Source: Diaporthe sp. PMI_573 (Eukaryota; Ascomycota; Sordariomycetes; Diaporthales; Diaporthaceae). From it: a stretch of DNA of 64,000 nucleotides. The translations under genes and the position numbers were made by a program. Below the pieces are notes generated by a model. It saw only the letters and a list, made by a program, of their open reading frames with translations, ran no database searches and was not told where the DNA came from. Every line of letters begins with the position of its first letter. The first letter of the stretch is position 1. Positions 34,361 to 45,624 of the stretch are shown one piece after another. Where the stretch lies: the NCBI GenBank assembly GCA_021399435.1, contig JAJTUP010000060.1:62001-126000 (forward strand), written 5' to 3'.

Positions 34361-35889
34361 ATGCCTCCCCGTCGTCTCGTCCGCCGCCGCCCGCTCTGGG
34401 AGCGCATCAAGTCGCGATTTGACCCGTGGGACTACGTGCTCTGGCTGTCTGAAGAGATCGAGACGAGGAACTTCGGATCAAAATCTTTGGGAAACCAGCT
34501 AGGAGTGGCGTGCAACTTTGTCTTCATACTCGCGCGCGTATATGGGTCGTCTTCGACAGGCAGCGACAACGATGACATCTTCAGTGATTCGGACTCTGGC
34601 ACGTCTTCAGGGTGGCTTGCATATTTCGTAAGCTCATGGATCCCCTTTGCGCCGCATCTGATGTCGCCGTACTGACGTTTTGGGGTCACTAGGCATGGTC
34701 TATCATGTGGAACCTCGTTGCTTTCTCAATATGGAACCTAACCTTCACGTTCTGGCGGTCCCGCGCATACCGATTCTTCGAGGCCGATGTCGAACAACCA
34801 CTCAACACACCTTCCGCACACCGCGTGCGAGTGCAGTCCTCACCGGGCTCCTCATCCCCTTTGCGAGTCATCAGCGACCTCGCCGGCGAAAGCGCCGAAT
34901 CTCGTGCCCACCCCGACAGGACCCGGGATGTGTGGGAGCTGCGGATGTGGGATCCAGTGCCAGCGTGTTTGCAGCTGGTGTGCCTGTTCAGCCCCTTACA
35001 TGTGCTGGTATATATGATGGCCCTTCCATTGACACCCCTCGATCCACAGCCGAGCGTGACAGTCTTCAAGTGCCTCGTTCAGCAGGCCGCTATCTCTGGC
35101 CTCTTACTGGCTATGGAGTCTGCTTTCAGCCGACAGAAGAAGGATTCCGAGCTTGTCAAGGGCGAGGTGATGAAAGAGTACGACAGCAAATATGTTCACC
35201 CGCGTCTTAAGCCCCCCGTGGTCCGAGACATGGGCACCCAGGTCGGAGAGGATGAGGACGGAAATGAGTGGGAGGACATCCAGACAGGGACGCCGACCAC
35301 GCTGGTTCGACGCCGCTTTCAGACCCACCCGAACCAAAACTACTCCAAACATTTCGATCCGGATGGCTCAGGCTACGCACCTCCAAGTCGCTCGCCGAGT
35401 CCTGCAGTCTTTACTCCGCTTCACAACAGGCCTAAACAACCTGCATTGTTCGAATCCACACTCAAAACACGCCCGTCGCCCCTACGGCAGAGTATGGCAG
35501 CTTCCAGGACGCCAAGACTCTCACCGGAGAAGTCTACGATGCAAAACTCGGCTACCAGCACAGGCACGAATTACGGAGGCAGTCTGGGCGTGTACAGCCA
35601 CGCAGAATCACCTCTAAAGAAAGCAGCTAGCATTGCGGACATCCGAGGAGGCGGCAATCCTTTCCCCTCACCGCGAAACGGTCGGGAGCTGGCTGCTATG
35701 GAGCAAAAGGACCAGGCCGAGAGGATGATCAGGAGGAGCAGCCCGGTCAAGGAGCGCCGCCCTAGCGGTTTGGCCTCAAGCATGCAGCTTGACGGCCAGG
35801 TGGGAGCGGAACCCGAGTCCAGCCCGAACCCTTTCTCCCAAATGGGACGACACCGCGGTCGCTACGAGAGATTCCCCTCGAGATGGTAG
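34361..35889 (+). CDS. Nuclear rim protein Nur1/Mug154-like (DUF2418)
   Basis: A 487-residue membrane protein from two exons (34361-34627, 34693-35889; 1464 nt). The N-terminus reads RRPLWERIKSRFDPWDYVLW, followed by a first hydrophobic span (NQLGVACNFVFILARVYG), then SIMWNLVAFSIWNLTFTFW, and another around MWDPVPACLQLVCLFSPLHV. The C-terminal half is disordered, rich in Ser, Pro and Arg (SRSPSPAVFTPL, RSSPVKERRPSG). The WxxDP-containing block and the order of membrane spans match Nur1 (DUF2418), which in yeast anchors rDNA and telomeres at the inner nuclear membrane with Heh1. Naming relies on recall of this family. A single short intron interrupts the gene just before the second membrane span. 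Confidence 0.8.
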
Positions 35890-36796
35890 GCAACCGTGCC
35901 GCGGTTTTTCTACCCCAAGGAAGTCACGCGAATAGGATCTTCGCCAATCGAGGCAAGATACAGTGAGCTGTTTGTGACTTCTGTTGTGTGCCAGTGGTGT
36001 GTCGTGCACTGGGCCTGCTGAGCCCTACAAGGCGAGATCAGTTGCAAGAATGTTGCGAAACATTACCCTACAGACTGAGCATACCGCCAAACAATCATTC
36101 AGGATCCTGTTGAGTGCCAAGTGGTCAAGTCGAATTCGAGTCTAGCGCTCAGTACTGGCGAATATGGAAGGACACGTTTCTGAAGATTTTGCTGCACTCG
36201 CGCCTCAACTAGACCGTTTCTTTTCTTTTGCTGGAGGTATCATGGATGGGCAGCCCAAGTAAATTGCGAGGTGTTAGGAACGGAGTGGGAATCGACGCTT
36301 GCATCATGACGGTCACCACAACCACCAACATGCAGCCTGGCCTGGGAGACTGGCTTGATCAGGGCATTATCTACTTGCATATCATGGCGTTGCATGCAGA
36401 AAGGGAACACTTCGGTTTTGGTCTGGGCGTTGGCACTCTCGTGCTTCCCTTGTTTCTTTTTTTGTCGTTCCTGCTGCTGCTGCCCTAGGCGGCTGTCTTT
36501 TACATCAAGACCAATCTAGGTCCCTCGGGAAATACAATTTAATCTATCGTTTCTGAGAATTTGGCATGGCGTTCATGGTCCTGTTTCTTGTATGCGAGCG
36601 GATGTCCAAGTTTGCACTAACCAGTTGCCGCAGCGTGTGCTTTCATTTGACGGCAATACATCTTCCTAGGCGGTCAAGCGGTTGCTCCTTCCCAGTACGA
36701 TTCCATCCTATATACTGATGTTCCTCAGATCGAGCTCTTGTGTTGTTCATCACTTATGCAAAACCCTCACCGCGTTATACATATTTCTCCTACAGC
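35890..36796. other. Intergenic, about 0.9 kb: no gene seen
   Basis: This covers the 3' flank of the Nur1-like gene and the 5' flank of the next plus-strand gene. An 86-codon frame at 36228-36488 ends in a hydrophobic Leu/Phe run but has no leader of coding quality. I do not call it. Confidence 0.5.
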
Positions 36797-38305
36797 ATGT
36801 CTTTCGCAAGCAGTCTCAGGAAATTACTCCCCAGCAACCGACCTGAGAAAGGCCACACCATTCGCGCGCGAAGAGACAACCTCTCCGAACCAGTTCGAGA
36901 AGGTGCACAGATAATTGAAAAGCAAGGGACTTCTGTCCCAGATTCCAGGGACGAGTCTGCAGACAGGATAGTCCGCTTGGACACAGCCGTCGAACCTAGC
37001 CGCAGCTCAAACTCGGCCCCCAGCACACGCACGCAGCAACTCTACCTCGCGCACCGCGAGAAACGCCGCCTTCGCCGCAGCCTCCGGGAGTCGGGCGACT
37101 ACCTCGGGGTCCAGGGCATCAACCCTGCGACCGGGGAGCTCGACGTGCTCACGCCGACCAGCAGCTCCGCGACGGCGAGCGAGTTTGCGTCCCTCGCGCG
37201 GACGGTGGCGGACAGGAGGGGCGCGTACGAGAACGCGAGGAGGCGGCTGCAGGCGGAGAAGATGAGGAAGTGGGAGCTGGACAAGGAGGCCATCAAGGCG
37301 GAGCACCGGAACAACGTGAGGTGGACGAGGGGGAGGTCGGGGTGGACCTCGGCGATCGAGCCGGCGCTGAGCCCCATCGCGCAGAGCAGTGTGGCCACGA
37401 CGCCGCGGGACGGGGGGTCCACGGGGACGGTCGTGCGGACTCCTTCTGCGAGACATGCTTCTGAGGATGACCGTGAGCAAACACGTACCACTGGTATCAC
37501 AGGCGGTCTGAGGCGGAAACCTGTCCCTCTGTCGGCAGGGGCCCGCGCAATATCATCGCAACGCAGCTACAGCGACCTGATAGCTGTCGATTCGGAATTC
37601 CCAAGCGAATTATCCCCAAGGCCTCCCCGAGTTGGGCCGAAACCGGAGGGTTAGCAGCCCGGCCATGGTCGTCTGTCGACTGAGATTGCACCGTCGGACT
37701 CTGTCTCCTCCGCCGGTGCTTTGAAGGCTAGGGCTGGGAATTCTTCTTCCCGGGGACGACCTGATGGATCAGCGACAAGGACTGGCCGACAGCGGTCAGC
37801 CTCGTCCGCCCTCGAGTTCAGGTCGAGATCCACACCAGAATCGGGCCTCGACCCTTCTGAGCCTGGTTACATGACATACGAGTACCACACGGGGCAGCGG
37901 GGCAGCAAGAAAAGCGAGGTTCACGGGCGTGCTTCCAGACCAACTGGTTCAGGGACTTCGGAAACGCGAACCTCGTCATCAGCGTTGCAACGTCGAGCCG
38001 CTGGCAGGTCTGTCGGCGGCGACGGGGTCACCGTTGGCACAAGTACCTACAACGAGGCCCGGAAGAAAGGCGGCGGCAAGATATGTCTCCACACACACCA
38101 CCATCACTACTGGATCCTGTCCGACTCCGCGGCGCTCCAGTCCATGCCGAATCTCAGGTCATCGAGACAGCGGGCACCGCTCCAGAAAGCGGACAAGAAC
38201 CGCAGACTGGCTGCCTTCCCGGACGAGAGTGACGTCGAGGGCATGGCGGAGGCGAGAAGGCCTCCGTCGCGCAACACGAACCGTCGCTATTTCATAGATG
38301 GGTAG
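36797..38305 (+). CDS. Disordered protein of unknown function; one in-frame TAG at 37652
   Basis: I do not recognise this protein. From the ATG at 36797 the frame codes 285 residues to a TAG at 37652-37654, then stays open in the same frame for another 216 codons to 38305. Both parts look coding and share composition: basic, Ser/Arg-rich, mostly disordered. The first part has a helical, Arg-rich stretch (YLAHREKRRLRRSLRESGDY and VADRRGAYENARRRLQAEKM). The second has GYMTYEYHTGQ and a Cys/His cluster, ICLHTHHHHYWIL, which could bind metal. The TAG is followed by CAGCCC. I could not find an intron with usable borders and phase that removes it. Options: readthrough, two genes (a second ATG at 37721), a disabled allele or a sequencing error. 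No neighbour indicates function. Confidence 0.6.
37652..37654 (+). other. In-frame TAG inside a continuous open frame
   Basis: The context is GGT TAG CAG CCC. The bases after the stop match five of the six positions of the known CARYYA leaky-termination motif. Codon use stays coding-like on both sides of the TAG. Confidence 0.6.
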
Positions 38306-40082
38306 TTGGGAAAGGACATGCATTTGTTAATAGGGTATGGATAGGCGACCTGGCCAAGTGGGTCGAAAGCATCAATCACAGCAAACCTTTTGCCATTGTT
38401 CCCAGGCCTTCGCAGCCGTGAGTTGCCAATGTGAATGTAGCTTTTGGTCGGTATTTGTCACCATCTCCAGGGATCTCAGAGAATATGGAGGTGGCTTAGC
38501 GAGAGCGCGCCGGGCCGAACCCGCCTTGCATATACAGTAGATTTCTCACCTGGTTGCATTGAGACCCTTCAAGACCCGAAGGCCGTCTCTCGGTGTGTCA
38601 AAGCAGGCAATGATTTTGTGGAACTTATCGCCGTAAAGGAGTGTCGCCTAGTTGCTCTCGCGAAGAAGAAAAAAATCAAAGAATAGAAAAAATGACAACA
38701 TCCTACTGCTGACTGGCTGGGCTGCAGACAGTCGACAACCTCGTGAAAGTCCAAGGGTATCGACGGCTCAGCCCACAGGCCTGACGTCAGTAAGTGCATG
38801 CATTTACGGAACCGGGGAGGGTCCGGAAAACCTTGCGAAAATTCTGAGAAATCCGCAATGGGTGTTTCTTTGTCCCGCAAAAACAGTATTTCCTGGGGAG
38901 GGTGTTGGGAGGTATGCTTTGCACTCACTGTGCGCGGATGACTGTCTACCAACGACGAAGGCCGAAATACTACACTGCTCACAGTCGCATCGGAGGTACA
39001 ACATACAGCAGATACATGATGCAGGTATGCAATCCTGGCAGCCGCATCCTCGGTGGGTCACTTGATCTCTCCATGCCACTGTGTATGCTACGGAGGAGAC
39101 TCGACTGGCTGGTTTCGATGGAAAGAAAGTTTACCAAGAGGACCTAAATATCCAAGTAATTCGGACCATCGTGCCCGCCACATGCCGTCAGATAGAGTTC
39201 ACCCCGGCTTGCTGCAAAGATGGGCGATGCGACACAAAAGCAAACACTGCAGGACCCACCTGCGGCCTCGCTCGCGAAGTTTTGTATTTACTGTGTACCA
39301 CAGCGCCAGCATCCTCGAGGTCCAGCAGGTCCAGCGGGTGACCAATTTGTGGAATGAAACAATATCTTCCCACATTACCCAGGCTGGTCAGTACCCATCG
39401 AGTGTGGTTGGCAGTAATTGAATTGTTGCAATGCGTATGTATTTTAGCTTGTTGATCACCGCATCGGAACACCGTCTAAGCTGGCACGCTGGGTACCTAG
39501 GCACCGGGGCTGTTAGGCAGGAGAAGATCGACCATCCAGGCGCCTCGCCAGGCTCGCCCGACAAGGGGAGACTCTCAAGAAGCACCACCGACCCCGCCAT
39601 TGTGGATCTTTGCTCCAGGGCAGACCCTGGCGGCAGCAGACTGTCAGCCAATGCCTTCCCTCTAGTTTCCAATTTGACCCCCAGCCAGGTCCCTCCCCGC
39701 GTTCCGTGAACCGGAGCTGCTGGTGAGCCTCCGATTATCGGGCACTCGGGCTACAATGTTGAATCGCAGGTACTTGCCGTGAGCCTCCTTAAGAGGCTTC
39801 GCCCCTGATGCGTCTAGTATTTGAATCGCCTCCCTGCTGTTCAGCTGGAGGGAGTTCGTGCCCATTCTCACTCTCCTACCCCTTCTCTGCCTCCTCCCTT
39901 TTTCAACAAGCTATCAATTGTCACCAAAACTCCCCCGTTTCACCCAACCAATCCTCTTGTCATACCCGGTGTTCAGCCACTTACACGAAGCTCGCAGGAG
40001 CTAAATAGTCTCCAAGCTCCCCGAGCCTCCCGCAACCCCGTGCCAACCGCCACATTGCAATTCGCCACTCAATCGATTCATC
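38306..40082. other. Intergenic, about 1.8 kb: no gene seen
   Basis: This lies between the unknown protein and LEU1. Several frames of 80-140 codons occur on both strands, but none shows a family motif or steady codon bias. The right end must contain the LEU1 promoter; I see no clear CCGGNNCCGG Leu3-type palindrome. Confidence 0.5.
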
Positions 40083-42548
40083 ATGCCTGGAGCAGAGGGG
40101 CAACCGCAGACTCTCTACGACAAGGTGCTGCAGGCCCACGTCGTGGACGAGAAGCTGGACGGCACAGTTCTCCTCTACATCGGTTGGTTCCCGTCAATGA
40201 CGCACGAGATCAAGGACAGCAGATTCTAACGATTGCCCTGACAGACAGGCATCTTGTTCACGAAGTGACATCTCCCCAGGCCTTTGAGGGACTGGAGAAA
40301 GCCGGACGCCCGGTCCGAAGGCCTGACTGCACCCTGGCCACCACCGACCACGTGCGTTGAACCCACATGTGTAGCCACGAGCTGGCTCGGCCTTTTTGTA
40401 TGTGCGCGCTGACGGTGACCCCAGAATGTCCCAACCACCACCAGGAAAGCCCTGAAGGACATCGCCAGCTTCATCGAGGAGGACGATTCAAGGGTACAAT
40501 GCGTCACCCTGGAGGACAATGTCAAGAAGTTCGGTCTCACCTACTTTGGCCTGAGCGACAGGAGGCAAGGAATTGTCCACGTTATCGGCCCTGAGCAGGG
40601 CTTCACCCTCCCCGGCACCACAGTCGTCTGTGGTGACAGCCACACCTCAACCCACGGCGCCTTCGGATCCCTTGCTTTCGGCATCGGTACCAGTGAGGTC
40701 GAGCACGTGCTCGCCACCCAGTGCTTGATCACAAAGCGAAGCAAGAACATGAGGATACAGGTCGACGGAGAACTGACTCCCGGCGTCAGCTCTAAAGACA
40801 TCATCCTCCACGCCATCGGCAAGATTGGAACCGCCGGCGGCACCGGTGCCGTTATCGAGTTCTGCGGTTCTGCCATCCGGAGCCTCAGCATGGAGGCTCG
40901 CATGTCCATCTGCAACATGTCCATCGAGGGTGGTGCGAGGGCCGGCATGGTCGCCCCCGATGACATCACCTTTGAGTACCTCAAGGGCCGGCCTTTGGCC
41001 CCCAGGTACAACTCTTCAGAGTGGCACCGTGCCGTTGCCTACTGGAAGAGTCTGCAGTCCGATCCTGGCGCGAAGTACGACATCGACGTCTTCATCGACG
41101 CCAAGGACATTGTCCCCACGGTGACCTGGGGTACCAGCCCCGAGGACGTTGTGCCCATCACCGGCAACGTTCCTGACCCCGAGAGTTTCAGCTCAGAGTC
41201 CAAGAAGCAGGCCGCACGTCGAATGCTTGAGTACATGGGCCTCACCGCTGGCAGCCCCATGGAGGATGTCGTTGTTGACAAGGTCTTCATTGGCTCCTGC
41301 ACAAATTCAAGAATCGAGGATCTGCGCGCTGCTGCTTCCGTGGTCAAGGGCAAGAAGATTGCAAGCAACATCAAGAGAGCCATGATCGTTCCGGGCTCAG
41401 GAATTGTCAAGGACCAAGCCGAGGAGGAGGGACTCGACAAGATCTTTACCGAAGCAGGATTTGAGTGGCGCGAGGCTGGGTGCAGTATGTGCCTTGGCAT
41501 GAACCCTGACATTCTGTCCCCCAAGGAGCGCTGTGCAAGCACCAGCAACCGCAACTTTGAAGGTCGCCAGGGAGCCCAAGGCCGAACACATCTCATGTCT
41601 CCGGTCATGGCTGCCGCCGCCGCCATCGTTGGCAAGCTGGCCGACGTGAGGAAGCTGACCGAGTACCAATCCAGCCCTCACATCGAGGCATTCAAGGCAG
41701 CCCCGGAGCCTCCTCGAACAGACGAGAACCTGTCTGGTGATGAGTCGGATAAGGACCACATCGCCGACATCCCCAAGGATGACAACGGGCCTCACACCAA
41801 CACATCTGCTGGGGGTTCATCCACCGGTCTCCCGAAGTTCACCAACCTCAAGGGCATTGCTGCCCCCCTGGAACGGTCCAATGTCGACACCGATGCCATC
41901 ATTCCCAAGCAATTCCTCAAGACAATCAAGCGAACCGGGTTAGGTACTGCTCTGTTCTACGAGTTGCGCTTCCACCCAGACGGAAAGGAGAATGCCGACT
42001 TCGTCCTCAACAAAGAACCGTACCGCAATGCCAAGATCCTGGTCGTTACTGGACCCAACTTCGGGTGCGGTAGCTCCCGTGAGCACGCCCCGTGGGCCCT
42101 GAACGACTTTGGCATCAGGTGTGTCATTGCGCCCTCATTCGCCGACATTTTCTTCAACAACACTTTCAAGAACGGCATGCTGCCCATCCCCATCAAAGAC
42201 CAAGGACACCTCGATGCCATCGCTGCCGAGGCCCGTGCCGGCAGGGAGATCGAGGTCGACCTGCCGAACCAGACCATCAAGGACGCTGCTGGCAACGCGA
42301 TCTGCAGTTTCGACGTCGAGGAGTTTAGGAAACACTGCCTGGTTAACGGCCTCGACGACATCGGGTTGACCCTGCAGATGGAGGACAAGATCTCCGAGTT
42401 CGAGAAGAAGATGACGCGCGAGACGCCGTGGTTGGACGGCACCTCGTACCTGAAGAGGAAGGGCCAGGGCGGCAAGCTCGCTGCGAAGGCTGTGCCCGTC
42501 CCGACCACAAATCGTGGCGAGACGAAAAAGGAGCCGCTTGAGTGGTAG
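40083..42548 (+). CDS. leu1: 3-isopropylmalate dehydratase (isopropylmalate isomerase)
   Basis: A 776-residue enzyme from three exons (40083-40182, 40245-40351, 40425-42548; 2331 nt). It converts 2-isopropylmalate to 3-isopropylmalate in leucine synthesis and is an aconitase-family [4Fe-4S] enzyme. Fungi fuse the large and small subunits in one chain, as seen here. The large part has the substrate/cluster motif [20 protein letters not shown] and the cluster ligands in GSCTNSR and [10 protein letters not shown] linker of about 60 residues ([20 protein letters not shown]) leads to the swivelling small domain with [16 protein letters not shown] and [17 protein letters not shown]. The start [15 protein letters not shown] is typical. 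No mitochondrial presequence is evident, consistent with a cytosolic enzyme. Confidence 0.97.
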
Positions 42549-43026
42549 TGTCACGGACTTTTCTTTGCTTCTTGGGCGTTGCATGTCTGGAACGACATGC
42601 GGTGGAATTTGTTTTATTTGGCGGGCCAATAGGCCACTTATTGTGAAAACCGCAGACATAAAATTCCTGCTGGTGGCTTGCGTGCAAAATTTGCAAAGGG
42701 TTTACTTAGCGACCTCTGGAAAACGAGGAATGACGAATACGTTCGATGCACACCGGACTCCAACACGTATAGTGACTTAAGCGTATGGTGCTTCAATGCT
42801 ACGCCTTTCTTGTGAGAACCAGTGGTCCGGACTTACTGCCCACTACGTGGGCAGCACGAGTCTTTCAACAATGCTCCCACATTGTGACCCAGGCATCCAC
42901 TCTGCTTGGAGTCTCCCATACCTGTCCAGGTGATACGGTACGAGCCTAGTAATCACTGCACATGCAGACATTCCAGCCTCAGGTTCCGCGTTGCCTCTAG
43001 CCTGGTGTGATCACATCCACATCCGC
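42549..43026. other. Intergenic, about 0.5 kb: convergent 3' flanks
   Basis: This lies between the LEU1 (+) and RKM5-type (-) stop codons. No gene or element was recognised. Confidence 0.6.
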
Positions 43027-44150
43027 TCACTTTAGAACACCGACATGAACCACAAATCCCATATCGCTCCTCAGCCCCACGGGCAGCTCGGCATCGGGTA
43101 CCCTCCAGACCCTGAACCCCCTCGCGCAGAACTCGCGCAGCCAGGTCTCAAAGACCTCGGGGGACCGCAGCTGCTGCGCGACCAGGCACACGCAGGGTGG
43201 CAGCGACTCGTCGTCGGCGGCGGACCGCAGCCGGCACGCGTCCAGGCACGTCTGCGCGAAGGGCGGGACCAGGGCCTCGTTGAAGACGCAGTCGCAGCCC
43301 AGGACGAGGTCGAAGGACCTCGCGGCGGGGCCGCGGCCGGTGAGTTCCGCGGTCGGGGTGTCGGCCTCCCAGTCGAGGGGGTGGAAGGCGATGCTCCCGC
43401 CCGCGCCAGTGCCTGATGGTGAAGAAGTCCCCTTGCCCTTGCCGCGCTTGCCGGCGGGCTGCCTACCTACTGGGGCCCTGCGGTTCTGCTCCAGGTTCTG
43501 CTCTACGAACCTGGCGACGTAGGGCTGGTCTGATAGCACGTACCGGGAGACTAGCGGGCCGAGGGCGATGCCGACTAGGGCGGAGACGCCGCATCCCAGC
43601 TCCAGGACGGTGGACGACGATGAGAGCACGCCGGTCCGGAAGAGGATGTTTGTTGGCGAGGCCAGCCATGAGGCGAACATGGGCGTGACCTTCCAAACCA
43701 CTACGTACCAAACGTATTAGCATGTCCTGTAGGTGGCGCTCAGAGACATTGTTTGGGTGGGTGAGGGTGACGGGCTTGGGGGTGCACATACCTGCCCCTG
43801 TAGTCCCGCCAGCCCTGTTGGAGGACAGGACGCTGGGGGACTGGGTCACGGTCAGGTCACGGCCATTGACGGTGAGCTCGATGGTCGAGGATTTCGGGTC
43901 GATGATACCCAGCTCGTTGTGGGACGGGATGCTCTGGGAGAAGAGGAGGAAGGCTTCTGCCGGGGGGGCAAAAGGATTCGATAGTCAGAAACACCGAAAC
44001 TTCTCTCTGGCTGTCACTTGACCGCGATGTTACGCTCTCTCGGCGTGTGGATGTCCTTGGCCCGTGGGTGTGCGCTGCGTACTAGCCTTCTTCCGGGTCC
44101 AAGATCTCTGGGCCGAGCTGGCCAAGAAGGCCGTCGACAGCTTCAGCCAT
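43027..44150 (-). CDS. rkm5: Ribosomal lysine methyltransferase Rkm5-type (methyltransferase family 16)
   Basis: A 300-residue S-adenosylmethionine methyltransferase from three exons (44150-44087, 43956-43792, 43700-43027; 903 nt). Yeast Rkm5 methylates a lysine of ribosomal protein uL1. Features: N-terminal LGPEILDPEEEAFLLFSQ, the strand-rich IIDPKSSTIELTVNGRDLTV, then QSPSVLSSNRAGGTTGAVVW, which is diagnostic of Rkm5. SAM motif I is VLELGCGVSALVGI, with VLSDQPYV after it and the post-I acidic motif DLVLGCDCVFNEALVPP. An insertion of about 20 Gly/Ser/Lys-rich residues (GKRGKGKGTSSPSG) sits between motifs. Intron 1 must use a GC donor (GAAGAAG then GCTAGT) to join EE with EAFLLF; the GT donor next to it gives a stop. 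Substrate is inferred by homology. Confidence 0.9.
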
Positions 44151-45624
44151 TCAGTGCTGGCTTGGCGGGCTCGTCTGGGCCGTGGCTGAGATCTTGTGAG
44201 GTGGTCTTGGACGGGGCTGAAGAGATGAGCCGTGCTTCAGCTTTCAGGCGAGTCTGTCGGACGGACGAGTGGGAGGGCGCCAAGGATCGGGCGGGTTGAC
44301 TGGTTGTGTATATCTTGTGATTTATTGGATTCGTTGGCAAGAAGTGAGCGTGTGAAGGACAAAGCGGTCCGGTACCCACAACACGGGGTCCCAGGAATTC
44401 GGCTCGCGTGAGAAGGGACCCATTGCTGTACATGGGAAGGAAGTCTTGGCTAGCCCGTATGCCTTGGCTTCCTACTGTACCTGGCCGTCTTCTCCGAGCA
44501 GTGGGCACCCATAGATGGTAACTCCGCTGGGAGGCATTAAAATGTGATAAATTGTATACTGCAAACAATTTTGTCTGTTGTCACCACGAAAGGCAGTGCT
44601 GGTCTCGTATCGCGCAGCATGTCATACTCAGCGCACGGATTGGTCGGAACATGGCATATTGGTCTGTACTTCGGCAGGACACAAAAACCAGGGGCAGGGG
44701 AACTAAGAGTCTTAGAGGTTGGAGGCGCAAGACAAATTGTTGAGGTCGTATCGTGCTCTGCATTGGTCATCCCGTCACAGGATTGGAGAAGCTGCCTCTG
44801 GCCGAGGTTCTGACACGGCACGGGCAACGCCCTCGGTATCTAGTCTACCTGCCTAGGTACTCCGTATGGTACTTCCTCCCAGGTTGGCACTTAGTTGCCC
44901 GCCCTAAAAAGCGGGCAGATACTTGCGGCGAATTGCACCCGTCGTCAAAACGAACGAGGTGTCATAGCGTATGTAAGCGAATCTGTATTAATCGGTACGT
45001 TGAAGCCCGCCAGAGCAATCGGCAGCTCGATCCCTGCAGCAGTCCTGGCAGTCCTGGCCGTGTGGGTAAGCAATTAGCTGTCCACCACGTAGGCAATCTG
45101 CTGCATCAGAATCAGGCTCGTCACTTGCTGCTGCATGTGCACCTGCAGTATGGCAGGGCTGGTCGGGGAGGTACCGTGCTACGGTAGCTGCCCTCCCATT
45201 CGCAGTCTAGCCCGAGCTATGACATGGATAGCATAAGTACCTTGGTAGGTTAAGAAGCCAGCAAGGGGACGTCATATACACCTCTGCCACCTCTGCCCCG
45301 GCGGGAGCTCGAGCCAACCCTGGCCTGGACCTGGACCTGGACCTGGAGCTCTTGTCTTGACGTCTCGCCTCTCTTGTCCTCTTGCTCGGCCTAAATTGGG
45401 AACCTGGACTATTTGCCTTTCGCTCTCCTCAACCTCTTGGCAGACTTGGAATCTTCTTTCATCCCCCCCATTCCTCCTCCTCCTCCTCTCCAACTCGACC
45501 CCCTTTTCTACTTCCTCTACAATCTGTCGGCCACTTCTGCTGGCCAGTCCCTTAGGCAACGCGCGCATTTTCCTCCTCGCCCTCCCCCTTTACTCCCCTC
45601 CTCTGTGATACCCAAGCCATCATC
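44151..45624. promoter_or_regulatory. Divergent upstream region of rkm5 and the acyl-CoA synthetase gene
   Basis: About 1.5 kb without a supported gene. A CTGGAC hexamer repeat lies at 45324-45347, and the last 200 nt before the synthetase start are strongly CT-rich, as is common in leaders of highly expressed fungal genes. One CCTCGG hexamer (the core bound by fungal fatty-acid regulators FarA/FarB) occurs near 44831, which alone is weak evidence. Confidence 0.45.

Noticed and set aside
37470..37654. Intron removing the TAG at 37652 (donor GTGAGC near 37471, acceptor TTAG)
   Set aside because: The joined phase is wrong and gives an early stop, and the sequence removed looks coding.
39461..40082. 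Leu3-type CCGGNNCCGG site upstream of LEU1
   Set aside because: Only half-sites such as ACCGG are present; no full palindrome found by eye.
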